Shown here: positions 17,960-27,200 of the stretch, in pieces
Layout: every line of letters begins with the position of its first letter
Position numbering within the stretch: position 1 is the stretch's first letter
Origin: Pseudomonadales bacterium
GTDB lineage: Bacteria > Pseudomonadota > Gammaproteobacteria > Pseudomonadales > UBA7239
DNA: 64,000 nt
Assembly: GCA_028280345.1 (NCBI GenBank)
Contig: JANQLY010000026.1
Span: forward strand, 17,391 to 81,390
Direction of reading: 5' to 3'
Notes under the pieces: model-generated
Databases searched by the model: none
What the model saw: only the letters and a program-made list of their open reading frames with translations
Told to the model about the DNA's origin: nothing
Program-made: the position numbers and the translations under genes

Positions 17960-18105
17960 GGAAATAACGGCAAATTAACGGTCTAATTTCAGGTTTATAT
18001 TGAGTATAAAGTCTGTGTAAAAACACTGTTGTATTATCAAAGTAAACACAATAACGTAAGCGCTGAGTTGAATACAATGATAAATGCCATCCAGGGGTAA
18101 AAACC

Positions 18106-19122
18106 ATGCAAGCGGTAAAACTTTATGGTGCCGGTGATATGCGCCTTGAGGACATTGAACCTCCTGTCCCCGGCAATGACGACATCGTACTTAAAATCAG
18201 CGCCTGTGGTATCTGTGGCAGCGATGCCATGTTCAACAACATGGGTAGCATCTGGGGGCCCGACACTCCAATGCCACTAGGCCATGAATTCTCCGGTGTT
18301 ATCGACAGCTGTGGAGCTAATATAAAGAATTTCAAGCCGGGTGACCGTGTTGTCGTCGATCCAATGATTAACGATACCTTGATTGGCTGTGGCAGCCTTG
18401 AAACCGGTGCGTTTTCCGATTACACACTGATCAAAAACGCCGACAGTGCCGGATTGGTTTTTACCATCCCGGATAATCTTTCTACCACTGAGGCTGCCTT
18501 TACCGAACCGCTCGCAGTCGCACTGCACGCCGTCAACACAAGCGATGCACAGCCCGGACAAAAAGTCGTGGTCTACGGTGCGGGCCCTATCGGGCTCGGT
18601 GCTGTTATCAGCCTCAAAAGCAAAGGCATTGAAGATATTCTCGTTATCGACCTGTCTGACTATCGCCTTGAACTCGCGAGACAAATGGGCGCAAAAGCCA
18701 CACATAACCCTGTTTCCGGTAAAACCAAAGATTTTCTTAGCGAAAACTGCGGCGCTTATACCGGTCTTGGCGGCGGTATTGATATCGATGTTTTTATCGA
18801 TGCCGCCGGTGTCGCCCCGGCATTTGACGAGATGATGTTGCTCGCACGGCACGGCAGTATTATCACCGTAGTGGCTATGCACAAAAACCCTCTACCTGTC
18901 AGTCTCGATAATGTAGTCGCGAAGCAACTGCAAATTCGCGGTTCCATTGGCTACCCGAACGAGTTTGGTGACGCCCTGAATATCCTCGCCCGCGACGATG
19001 TAGATGTATCAGCGTTGATCACTCACCAATATCCATTGGCGGATTTTCATCAGGCATTTGAACAGTCCCTCGATGCAAATACTTCAGGGAAAGTGATGAT
19101 TGTTAATGAAAGCGTTTCCTAA
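18106..19122 (+). CDS. Zinc-type medium-chain alcohol dehydrogenase
   Basis: A 338-residue MDR-superfamily dehydrogenase. Catalytic zinc ligands are visible: Cys37 in CGICGSD and His60-Glu61 in LGHEFSG. The Rossmann motif VVYGAGPIGLGAV binds NAD(P). The structural-zinc lobe with four Cys is absent: between VVVDP and GAFSDYT there are only about 16 residues with a single Cys. The ribosome-binding site AGGGG precedes the ATG. It is followed by an SDR gene 26 bp downstream, suggesting two successive oxidation steps. Substrate unknown. Confidence 0.85.
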   Translation: MQAVKLYGAGDMRLEDIEPPVPGNDDIVLKISACGICGSDAMFNNMGSIWGPDTPMPLGHEFSGVIDSCGANIKNFKPGDRVVVDPMINDTLIGCGSLETGAFSDYTLIKNADSAGLVFTIPDNLSTTEAAFTEPLAVALHAVNTSDAQPGQKVVVYGAGPIGLGAVISLKSKGIEDILVIDLSDYRLELARQMGAKATHNPVSGKTKDFLSENCGAYTGLGGGIDIDVFIDAAGVAPAFDEMMLLARHGSIITVVAMHKNPLPVSLDNVVAKQLQIRGSIGYPNEFGDALNILARDDVDVSALITHQYPLADFHQAFEQSLDANTSGKVMIVNESVS

Positions 19123-19148
19123 GCATATATTCTAACAAGGCAATATCC

Positions 19149-19922
19149 ATGACCAACAACATCTGTGGCAATACGTTTGAAAATAAAGTAGCGCTTATTA
19201 CCGGCGGTTCCCGCGGCCTCGGCGCAGATCTGTGTCAGTCCCTGCGTGCGCATGGTTGCAAGGTTATTGTCATGGCACGGGAGCCAGATCCGGAACAGTG
19301 CGATATTGCTCTGACCTGTGATGTGAGCGACGAGCATGCGGTGAACGAGGCGTTTGCCAAATTGCAACAGCAGGTAGAGCAGCTCGACTATGCGTTTATT
19401 AATGCCGGCGTATCGGGCTTCGCGCCCATCCTCGACATGGAAACGGAAGAATGGGATCGCGTTATCAATATCAACTTGCGCGGTGCATTCCTGTGTCTGC
19501 GTGAAACCGCCAGATTTATGAAAGCAGCCATTGAAAAAGACAAACAAAGTAGCGGTAGTATTATCACCTGCTGTTCACTTGCAAGCTTTGCTCCAGAGCC
19601 AAATATTGCCCACTACGGGGCTGCCAAAGCTGGTCTTGCAATGCTTACTAAAACCGCTGCGAAGGAGCTCGGCCAATACAATATTCGCGTTAATGGTATC
19701 GCGCCGGGACTTACCAAAACCGATATTATCGCCGGCTCGGAACTGATTCCAGATTTCCACGAACGTGTCGCTAAACGCACACCACTCGGCCGCCTAGGCG
19801 AAAGCAACGACATTACTAATACCTTGTTTGGCTTATTTACTATGGAGTGGGTAAGCGGCGAAATCCTCAAGGCCGACGGCGGCTTAAGCCTATTTACCGG
19901 TACCGATCCGATGGAAACCTGA
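19149..19922 (+). CDS. Short-chain dehydrogenase/reductase (SDR)
   Basis: A 257-residue classical SDR. The cofactor loop ALITGGSRGLGADL, the NAG motif (FINAGVSG), the active-site Ser in ITCCSLASFA and the YGAAK catalytic Tyr-Lys pair are all present, as is GGLSLFTG at the C terminus. It sits 26 bp after the zinc alcohol dehydrogenase with an AAGG ribosome-binding site, so the two form an operon. Probably oxidises a hydroxyl or reduces a keto group of the same substrate series. Confidence 0.88.
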   Translation: MTNNICGNTFENKVALITGGSRGLGADLCQSLRAHGCKVIVMAREPDPEQCDIALTCDVSDEHAVNEAFAKLQQQVEQLDYAFINAGVSGFAPILDMETEEWDRVININLRGAFLCLRETARFMKAAIEKDKQSSGSIITCCSLASFAPEPNIAHYGAAKAGLAMLTKTAAKELGQYNIRVNGIAPGLTKTDIIAGSELIPDFHERVAKRTPLGRLGESNDITNTLFGLFTMEWVSGEILKADGGLSLFTGTDPMET

Positions 19923-19943
19923 TCATTCATCACCCGGCTTGAC

Positions 19944-19973
19944 CTTGAAAAACGGGGCATTCAGCCCCATATC
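19944..19973 (+). promoter_or_regulatory. Sigma-32-like promoter upstream of ssrA
   Basis: GACCTTGAA, with the core CTTGAA at 19944-19949, is followed after 15 bp by CCCCATATC (19965-19973), close to the sigma-32 -10 consensus. It is about 95 bp before the mature tmRNA 5' end, so transcription from it would give a processed leader. The same bases include the hairpin GGGGC-ATTCA-GCCCC (19954-19968), so a terminator role is an alternative explanation, although no T-run follows on the plus strand. Confidence 0.45.
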
Positions 19974-20073
19974 TTGATAGACTTCACCTTTACCGCAGTG
20001 GTCGTTCGCTGCGCAGTACACCGATAACCCGCCAATACCTGTTACATAGGGTAACGCGACTTAGCGGTTAAAT

Positions 20074-20430
20074 GGGGCCGATCTGGATTCGACGCCGGTA
20101 CTGAAGTTATTGATGCATGTCGTGATGTCAGCCAATCACGTTAATCCAAAGCTGAAACTTAATAGTTGCCAACGACGACAACTACGCTTTAGCAGCTTAA
20201 GTCTGCTAACGGTTTTTAACAAGGTGCCAATACCGCGTTATTAACTGTCATATAGAATTGGCTCGCAGCAAAGTCTGTTCGGAGCGGCGCTGTTAAACTA
20301 AATTTCTGAACTCGCGGTTAACGTCCTGGCCATTGGGCTGTTAATCGTTAAATTAATAGATGGTGCTAAGCATGTAGATTCTCTAATGGATGACTGACGG
20401 ACGCGGGTTCAATTCCCGCCGGCTCCACCA
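20074..20430 (+). ncRNA. ssrA: Transfer-messenger RNA (tmRNA)
   Basis: The 357-nt RNA starts GGGGCCGATCTGGATTCGAC, the conserved tmRNA 5' end, and ends with a T arm (GCGGG-TTCAATT-CCCGC), an acceptor strand CCGGCTCC complementary to the 5' GGGGCCG with one G-U pair, and an encoded ACCA. The internal tag frame reads ANDDNYALAA. tmRNA with SmpB rescues stalled ribosomes and tags the product for proteolysis; smpB is not in the window. A strong terminator follows directly. Confidence 0.97.
20168..20200 (+). other. tmRNA proteolysis-tag reading frame
   Basis: From the GCC resume codon at 20168 to TAA at 20198-20200 the frame encodes ANDDNYALAA, ending in the LAA degron recognised by ClpXP. The same tag is known from Pseudomonas; E. 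coli has Glu at the fourth position. Confidence 0.93.
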
Positions 20431-20431
20431 T

Positions 20432-20470
20432 AAAGCAAAAAGGCTACCCTCGCGGTGGCCTTTTTGCTTT
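20432..20470 (+). terminator. Rho-independent terminator of ssrA
   Basis: AAAGCAAAAAGGC (20432-20444) pairs with GCCTTTTTGCTTT (20458-20470), extended by TACC/GGTG with one wobble, around a CTCGC loop. The long A/T arms make it work on both strands. Confidence 0.9.
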
Positions 20471-20486
20471 ATCGATCAGTGTGAAT

Positions 20487-20578
20487 GAATGCAAATGCGC
20501 TGCGGGTGGCCAACAGGATGTTGGTCTGTCGCGGAGGGCAGGACGCCCGAGAGCGACCCAAGCCCGCCGGCTCCACCA
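20487..20578 (+). repeat. tmRNA-tail repeat, copy 1
   Basis: A 92 bp unit starting GAATGCAAATGCGCTGCGGG and ending CCCGCCGGCTCCACCA. Its last 16 bases are identical to the 3' end of the tmRNA, including the CCA. The end lies 148 bp after the tmRNA end. Copy 2 follows with a few substitutions. Small open frames crossing it are not considered genes. Confidence 0.85.
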
Positions 20579-20582
20579 ATAG

Positions 20583-20614
20583 AAAACCTCAGCTCGACAG
20601 GGCTGGGGTTTTTT
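20583..20614 (+). terminator. Terminator-like hairpin between the two tmRNA-tail repeats
   Basis: AAAACCTCAGC (20583-20593) pairs with GCTGGGGTTTT (20602-20612, one G-U pair) around an 8-base loop and runs into TTTTTT. It occupies the same place after repeat copy 1 as the real terminator does after the tmRNA. Confidence 0.7.
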
Positions 20615-20634
20615 ATTGGTCGCGAAGCGAGATT

Positions 20635-20727
20635 GAATGCAGATGCGCTGCGGGTGGCCAACGGGATATTGGTCTGTCGCGAAGGGCAGGACGCCCGAAA
20701 GCGACCCAAGTCCTGCCGGCTCCACTA
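20635..20727 (+). repeat. tmRNA-tail repeat, copy 2
   Basis: A second copy of the unit, starting GAATGCAGATGCGCTGCGGG and ending CCTGCCGGCTCCACTA (14 of the 16 tmRNA 3'-terminal bases). Its end is 149 bp after that of copy 1. It abuts the stop codon of the convergent TPR-sulfotransferase gene at 20729. Confidence 0.85.
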
Positions 20728-20728
20728 T

Positions 20729-22933
20729 TTAGTAACCATGCTCCTCAATCAACTCCGTCAACGGCTCCATTAAATCCTGGATATGATCTTTATAGCGCTC
20801 CCACTTGGCCACTGAGTTCTTATAGATCGGTTGCCGCACCTGGGTGATACTTGCGGTACGCACCAGTCTATCGGACTCATAAAACTCCAGACACTGCTCC
20901 TGCCAATCCAGACCAATAAATTCAATCAGCTCTTTTGACTTTTCTTCCTGATTTGCAACCAGCTGTTCATAGTCAGACACATAATAGTTAACCGGCAATA
21001 CAGATTTCCAATGTCGCATAATACGAAGATACTGACGCACTCGCTCCACCAGATGCTTTTCGTGACAGGCCCACGGAATCGAACCAAACTGTGTCATCCA
21101 GCACGATAGCGACACATCTCGAGGGTCGCGACGGCAGTGAATAATCTTTGCTTTTGGAAACAGTGTCAGTATCCACCCTACCAGGCTGTAATTATCCGGC
21201 ATCTTGTCAACGACCCGTGTCACGCCTTGTTCCTGTGCCTTATCTATTAGCAGCTGTAATCGCTCAAGATATTGCTCAGCCATCGATGCAATATTCTCAA
21301 CAGATACTATTGGCAAATATTGTTCACGCTGAAATTTACTTCCCTGGTTAAAGGCATGGAACGACTGATTAGCAAAAGATCGTTCACCAATGCCTAAAAC
21401 GCTGGAGTGACGTGCGATAATCTGTTCGGTTAGTGTAGTCCCGGAGCGCGGCATACCGACAATAAACACTGGCATTTCACTGTCGCTACCAATACCGGCA
21501 TCCCTGATTGTCGCAAAATAGTTTGCATCGAAAGTTTCAATAATTTGCGAGATATGATTTTCCTGCGTTTTTACCTCGTAGTCCCAGTCTCTTTTGGATC
21601 GATATTCCCACTGGTATTTATTTGCTTGCATCATATGGCTCGCAGCTTTCTCCGCATCCTTACAACCATCGTAATAATAAGCCAGCCCACTATGCAAACT
21701 CGATAACATACCACTCTTGTCGATTCTTGAACTTGCTAACAATTCTTCCATCTTCTCAATATAGCTGGTGTCCAGCTTGCTCTTCAGCGTGGTTGCCAGT
21801 CCATTAAGTGCCGGTACAAAGTTCGCATTCTGCCCGAGCGCCTCATTATAAATCGCAACGGCCTGGTCTACATCTCCGGAAGACGACAGGATATGTCCCA
21901 TTTTCGACAGCACGATCAAACGCTGCGGTTGTAGTGCTCTGACTTTTTCTAATAATTGCATGGCAAGATCTGCATCACCATCGTCCCAATACACATCACT
22001 GAGCAACAGCAGCAAATCTATGTTGTCTGAATTCTCCTCTAACAATGGCTCCAACATTTCGATCGCCGCATCAGTACCCAAGGTATCTGAAACCAGTTTA
22101 GCCAAACCACACTGAGCTTTTATATTACCTTCGTCTAACTGTACTGCCTTATCGAACCAGGTAGAGGCCTCTTGTCGATCACCCACCTCCTGCCAGACAT
22201 CACCAATCGCAACACATAATTCGGATGATTCGCTATTAATATCATAGGCATCGGCATAGGCTTCCATCGCCTCGTCAAGCATCTCCAGTTGCACATAACA
22301 ATCGCCAAGGTTCTTATACGCACTGATATCCGCTGGTGACAATTCAATCGCTTTTTTACAATGTTCAACTGCCCTATCCAGTTCACCAAAATGCTGTAAC
22401 AGCCCACCCAGATTATTATGAGCCCGAGCCAGATCATGCGTTGTCAGCACTTTTTCATAAATAGCCACGGCTTTTTGCCACTGCCCTTTCTCTCGATGGG
22501 CGTCGGCTACCGCGCAAAGGTAATTCATATTGTCAGGTACTTTATCGGTCAATGCGTGGAATAGCTTGAGTGCCTCGTCTGCTTGCTGATTCTCCAAATA
22601 AGCACATCCAAGGTTGTAACCGGCATCGTAATAATCTGGTTGTTCCTTGAGTGCTTTTTGTAAATGATAAATAGCTGAGTCGTATTCTTTATTACGCAAC
22701 AAGGCAACACCTAAATTGCCCAGATATTGGTAGTTTTTTTTGCTTTTTTGTAACGCTCGTTTTAGATATTTAATACTGGACTCATAATCTTCCAGAAAAA
22801 GATAAGCCAAGCCCAATAGATACAACGCATCTTCCGAGGTACGATCCTGTTTGTGCCAAACCTCTGCACGCTCAAGCACTTCCTGTGTCTTGCCCAAGCT
22901 GAGAAGATTTAATAATTCAGATTTATTTTGCAC
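20729..22933 (-). CDS. TPR-repeat sulfotransferase
   Basis: A 734-residue protein. Residues 1 to about 430 are tandem tetratricopeptide repeats (for example YLGNLGVALLRNKEYDSAIY and AHNNLGGLLQHFGELDRAVE). The last ~245 residues are a PAPS-dependent sulfotransferase domain: the 5'-phosphosulfate loop VFIVGMPRSGTTLTEQII, then the 3'-phosphate motif IIHCRRDPRDVSLSCW. No signal peptide. This TPR-sulfotransferase layout is common in marine proteobacteria and may modify proteins or glycans docked by the TPR region. The acceptor is unknown. The start at 22933 is the first Met of the TPR region. Confidence 0.88.
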   Translation of the reverse strand: MQNKSELLNLLSLGKTQEVLERAEVWHKQDRTSEDALYLLGLAYLFLEDYESSIKYLKRALQKSKKNYQYLGNLGVALLRNKEYDSAIYHLQKALKEQPDYYDAGYNLGCAYLENQQADEALKLFHALTDKVPDNMNYLCAVADAHREKGQWQKAVAIYEKVLTTHDLARAHNNLGGLLQHFGELDRAVEHCKKAIELSPADISAYKNLGDCYVQLEMLDEAMEAYADAYDINSESSELCVAIGDVWQEVGDRQEASTWFDKAVQLDEGNIKAQCGLAKLVSDTLGTDAAIEMLEPLLEENSDNIDLLLLLSDVYWDDGDADLAMQLLEKVRALQPQRLIVLSKMGHILSSSGDVDQAVAIYNEALGQNANFVPALNGLATTLKSKLDTSYIEKMEELLASSRIDKSGMLSSLHSGLAYYYDGCKDAEKAASHMMQANKYQWEYRSKRDWDYEVKTQENHISQIIETFDANYFATIRDAGIGSDSEMPVFIVGMPRSGTTLTEQIIARHSSVLGIGERSFANQSFHAFNQGSKFQREQYLPIVSVENIASMAEQYLERLQLLIDKAQEQGVTRVVDKMPDNYSLVGWILTLFPKAKIIHCRRDPRDVSLSCWMTQFGSIPWACHEKHLVERVRQYLRIMRHWKSVLPVNYYVSDYEQLVANQEEKSKELIEFIGLDWQEQCLEFYESDRLVRTASITQVRQPIYKNSVAKWERYKDHIQDLMEPLTELIEEHGY

Positions 22934-23024
22934 AGGGGTAATCCAGCCGGAGCCAATGGCTCACTATACTAATCAGCCACGGGCTTAAGTCAATAAAAAC
23001 TATGCAGCTTCAGGTTTCCAATGC

Positions 23025-23525
23025 TTAATCATCTCGCATAGCTGATTCATTAGCATATTTGATAACAGGCCTTTGCAGAATGAGTGTATTCGGATACGTG
23101 ATGATTTTTTCATCAACCTTGATCATCACATGAAACAATGATATTTCATCTATTACCCCGCTGACATTTTCATCTTTTTCCAAAACTCTGATGTAGTCAC
23201 CTACGCGATAGGGAAAACCAAAGAAGATGATCATGCTAGCGGTAACATTACTCAGAATTGACCACTGCGCAAATAGTGCAACACCAATAACTGCGAATAC
23301 TGAGGATAGAAAAACCGATACCTGGGCATATTCTATGCCCAGCACGAGAAACAGCAGCATCACACATATCAGCACCAGGCCCAAATTTATCGTACGGGTT
23401 ATATATTTAGTCCTGTACTGACTAACTTGCTTGCTGGCACCAATTCTTTCTATCAGCGAGTTATTGAGTCGGGCTATAACCATAAAAACGCAAATAACCG
23501 CAATTGCTGATAATAGTTTCATCAT
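23025..23525 (-). CDS. Small MscS-like mechanosensitive channel domain protein
   Basis: A 166-residue membrane protein: about three hydrophobic segments (residues 3-20, 45-68, 72-95), then the MscS pore-to-beta junction FAQWSILSNVTASMIIFFGFPYRVGDYI and part of the beta domain (VSGVIDEISLFHVMIKVDEKIITYPN). Much shorter than E. coli MscS (286 residues): it lacks the large C-terminal cytoplasmic cage, as in other mini-MscS proteins. Probably an osmotic safety channel or a regulated variant. Confidence 0.75.
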   Translation of the reverse strand: MMKLLSAIAVICVFMVIARLNNSLIERIGASKQVSQYRTKYITRTINLGLVLICVMLLFLVLGIEYAQVSVFLSSVFAVIGVALFAQWSILSNVTASMIIFFGFPYRVGDYIRVLEKDENVSGVIDEISLFHVMIKVDEKIITYPNTLILQRPVIKYANESAMRDD

Positions 23526-23661
23526 TAAATATCCTCATTGACATCATGATTCCGGGCTATTCTATCTATCTTTTTATGCAAACGCATTATCTGACTTATA
23601 ACTTAAGGGCAAGTACCAACTGCCTTGTTAGCCTCTTATTGACCATTTCGGGGCATAACCT

Positions 23662-23904
23662 TTATTCCCCTGAATCAGGCTTACCTTTGCCCTTTTTCTC
23701 AACCTCATCAAATGCCTTAATACAAAACACAATAAACAACTCACTCCAGCTATTGTACCCATCAATCGCATCGATGCTGGTATTCACATATTTGCTTTTT
23801 AGGAACTGCAAGCTCGCGGCTATATGCGCATCTGGCATCTGATTGAGTTTTAATACCTTCAGGGTTTCTTCTGTCGGTGTCCAATCTTCGGTAAGGATTT
23901 TCAT
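23662..23904 (-). CDS. Small protein with DnaT-like ssDNA-binding domain (tentative)
   Basis: An 80-residue acidic/basic helical protein. The pattern DWTPTEETLKVLKLNQMPD near the N terminus and YNSWSELFIVFC further on resemble the DnaT C-terminal ssDNA-binding domain (W-P at the start, SW-x-x-x-F at the end), but spacing is loose and the similarity is by eye. No strong ribosome-binding site is visible before the ATG at 23904. It stands alone between the MscS-like gene and the 1349-residue protein. It could also be an unrelated orphan gene. Confidence 0.4.
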   Translation of the reverse strand: MKILTEDWTPTEETLKVLKLNQMPDAHIAASLQFLKSKYVNTSIDAIDGYNSWSELFIVFCIKAFDEVEKKGKGKPDSGE

Positions 23905-24258
23905 GGAGGAAGTTTAGCGATTATTTGTCTACTGACCAAAAATATCCGGCTCTTTTTATGCTATTTTCCGAAACTTCTTCTCTATTTATTTTCATTATCC
24001 TCACACGTCCTGTTTCCACTTTCAGGCCAATCCTCCAAAAAAAGAATAATATTAGGGTTATATCCTCTCCAAACCACTTGCGCTGCCTGAAAAGCCGAAA
24101 TAGCAGGAAAGGAATCTGGAATCAGCCATTTCCGGCAACATGTGTTCTCAGCAGGCTTTGTTTCCTGAGCCAATCTGGCATAAGATAGTCCTTATAAACG
24201 AGCAAATCCCGGTAGATAATCGATAACAATACAGCGAAAACACTACCAGAACAGGACT
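23905..24258. other. 354 bp intergenic region before the large FG-GAP gene
   Basis: AT-rich and without a credible gene. A weak hairpin (CTCAG...CTGAG around 24150) and a short AGGA ribosome-binding site just before the ATG at 24259 are the only structures seen. It must hold the promoter of the FG-GAP gene, but no clear -35/-10 pair was identified. Confidence 0.5.
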
Positions 24259-27200
24259 ATGAAGCGCCACTTATTTGACACAATCACTGCCTGCCGCCAT
24301 CTCTGGTTACTGGTGCTGTGCCTCATGCTGCCCCTGACTGTACAAGCGGTGGATATTGATGGTGATGGTTCAGATGCGACCGAGGAGGCTTTTGCCAACA
24401 CCAGCGACAACGATCCTACCCGGCGCCCCTACTGGTGGAAGACGCTTCAGGTCAATGAGGGTTCTTACAGTAGCTACTTCGGCCGGGTTGTGAGTCGTGC
24501 AGGAGATGTGAATGGTGACGGCACACCGGATTGGGTGATTAGCATCCCCTCTATTAACAATGTGGAAACCAATGGCGAATCGCGCAGCGCAGCGCGTGTT
24601 TACTCCGGAGCGGATGCCACAGTCCTGTACACAATATACAGTAATGCTCCAGGAGATGATTTGGGTATAGCCGTTAGCGAGCTGGATGATATCAATAGCG
24701 ATGGATACGATGATTTTTTGATCGGTGCGCCAGGGATTAATGATGACACCGGGTCGGTAATCGTTGCTTCCGGACTGGATGGCAGCACCTTATACAGCTT
24801 TGACGGCGATACTGTCGGCTTGAGATTTGGCTACCAGCTAAACAACGCAGGCGATGTTAATAATGATGGCTATGAAGATATTTTAATTAGCAGTGAATCA
24901 ACTAATAAGGCTGGTCGTGTTTTTGTCTACGACGGCTTTGATGGCTCACTCATTTACGAATATTCCGGACAAAATGCTTATGACAGTTTCGGCAGTGCTA
25001 TCAATACTGCCGGCGATCTAAACCAGGACGGTTATGCGGATTTTATTATTGGCATTCCCTATGCGAATAGCACCGCAAACGACAGCGGTGCTGTTGAAGT
25101 CTATTCAGGTGCGGATGGCTCACTGCTCTATAGCTATGATGGCGATGGTGCAGGCGATGTATTTGGATCTGCAGTTGCTGATGCCGGGGATGTTAACAAC
25201 GACGGCTATAATGATTTCATTGTCGGTGCTATTCAACTCTATACACAGGCAGTCAGAGGTTATACCCGCGTTTACTCCGGCTACGATGGAACAATCTTAC
25301 ATACTTTTACCGGAGAATATAATGCTGAATCTCTTGGACGAGATGTTAGCCGTGCGGGGGACATTAATGGAGACGGCTATGGGGACGTGATGACTTCTTC
25401 GCGAGCGTCAGGTGATAAAGGCACTGTCATCATATTCTCTGGCGCAACAGGCCAACCGCTTTATCGTTTTAGAGGGGATGATGTGGGTGATGGTTTGGGT
25501 AAGTCAATTAGTCTTGTAGGCGATATAGAACAGGACGGATACGAAGATATTCTTGTCGGTATATATACTGATGACAACATTAATCATTCTTCCGGAAGTG
25601 CAAGAATACTACTGACATCAGATTTTTTTAACGATGCCGATTCGGATTTTAAACTCAGTGCCTACGACCCTGACGATGATCAAGATGGTTTTCTTGATGG
25701 TGATGACAACTGTCCTTCTGTTATCAATATTGATCAAAGTGATAGCGATAGCGATGGTATCGGCGATGCCTGTGACTTTGTAATTGGCATAGATACAGAC
25801 AATGATGGCTGGTCAGATAGTGATGAAGTCGCTTGTGGTACAGACCCTGTACTTGCCAGTAGTCTACCTGCCAACTCCGATGAGGATCATGTCTGTGATG
25901 TGCGGGACGCTTTCCCACTTAACCGCTATGAATGGAATGATAATGACAGTGATGGCATCGGTGACAATGCAGATGATGACGATGATAACGACAGCGTTTT
26001 GGATATTGATGATAACTGCAGCTTCAGCGATAACCTTGATCAGCTCGATTATGATGGTGACGGGTCAGGTAATGTCTGTGACAACACGATTTATGGTGAT
26101 GTCGATAACGACAATATTGATGACCTCAGCGATAACTGCCCTTACCTGGTCAATACGGACCAAATAGATACTGATAGCGACGGACTTGGCGATACCTGCG
26201 ATACCGACCAGGGCGGCACCGAATTGGTTATGGAACCCGGAGCCAAAATCAAGGCTAATGGCGGCCATGTAATCATCAAAGTGATGGACGCCGATGCCGG
26301 TTATACCAGCCATCTATACCTAACATCTCCGGATAATCGTTTTATTGCCTCAAACCGCGATGCAGGCACCATTGTGAACCTCGGAATTTACCCGGTAGGC
26401 ACCGAACTGATTTTCAGCATTCAGGTGCAGGACACAGGCTATGAATTCTTTACCGGCCCTGCTGAGCGCAACCCGGATAACGAGTTACATGCTGCCGCGT
26501 ATATCCCGCCACAGGGTACAGCGATTATTGGTTTTGAAGATTTACATGGCGGCGGTGATCAGGACTTTAATGACAATGTGTTCCGCTTCCTAGGGCTGTC
26601 TGCGTTTGAGGATTTCGATGGTGATGGCATTGGCGACTTCTACGATGACGATGATGACAATGACGGAGTTCCGGATATCGACGATCTCTATCCATTCGAC
26701 CCAACTGAATCTGCTGATAACGATAGTGACGGTATTGGCAATAACGCCGATAACTGTCCCAACCATAGCAACCCTTTCCAAACCGACAGTGATGGTGATG
26801 GCACCGGTGATATCTGTGAACCTTCTGTACTTGATGAAGATGGAGACGGCAGTTCGTTATATGAAGAAAATCTTGCTGGCACTAGTGATGATGATGCTAA
26901 TAGTCGACCTTATTGGTGGCGAACGTTTGATGGTGAACATGAAGTAAGCCTGTTTGGCAGCAGAGTGAATCGGGTCGGTGACGTTAATAATGACGGACAT
27001 GACGACATTATCGTAGCCACTGAATTCGACAGTAATAATGGTTATTTTTCCAATGGTGTTGTGCACATCATTAGTGGTAACGATGGCCAGTATTTGTATA
27101 CCTATACCGGGGAATCAGACAATGCCTTGATGAGCAGATCCATCAGCGGCGTTGGTGATATTAACAACGATAGCTACGATGACTTTGCAATTGGCCGTAT

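Noticed and set aside
20444..20847. Small open frames on both strands across the tmRNA-tail repeats
   Set aside because: They cover the repeat units and terminators, have no ribosome-binding sites, and their composition simply follows the repeat DNA; several overlap each other.
24100..24200. Possible cyclic-di-GMP (GEMM) riboswitch before the large FG-GAP gene
   Set aside because: A GAAACAAAGCC-like stretch is present only on the minus strand and the other conserved GEMM elements are missing.
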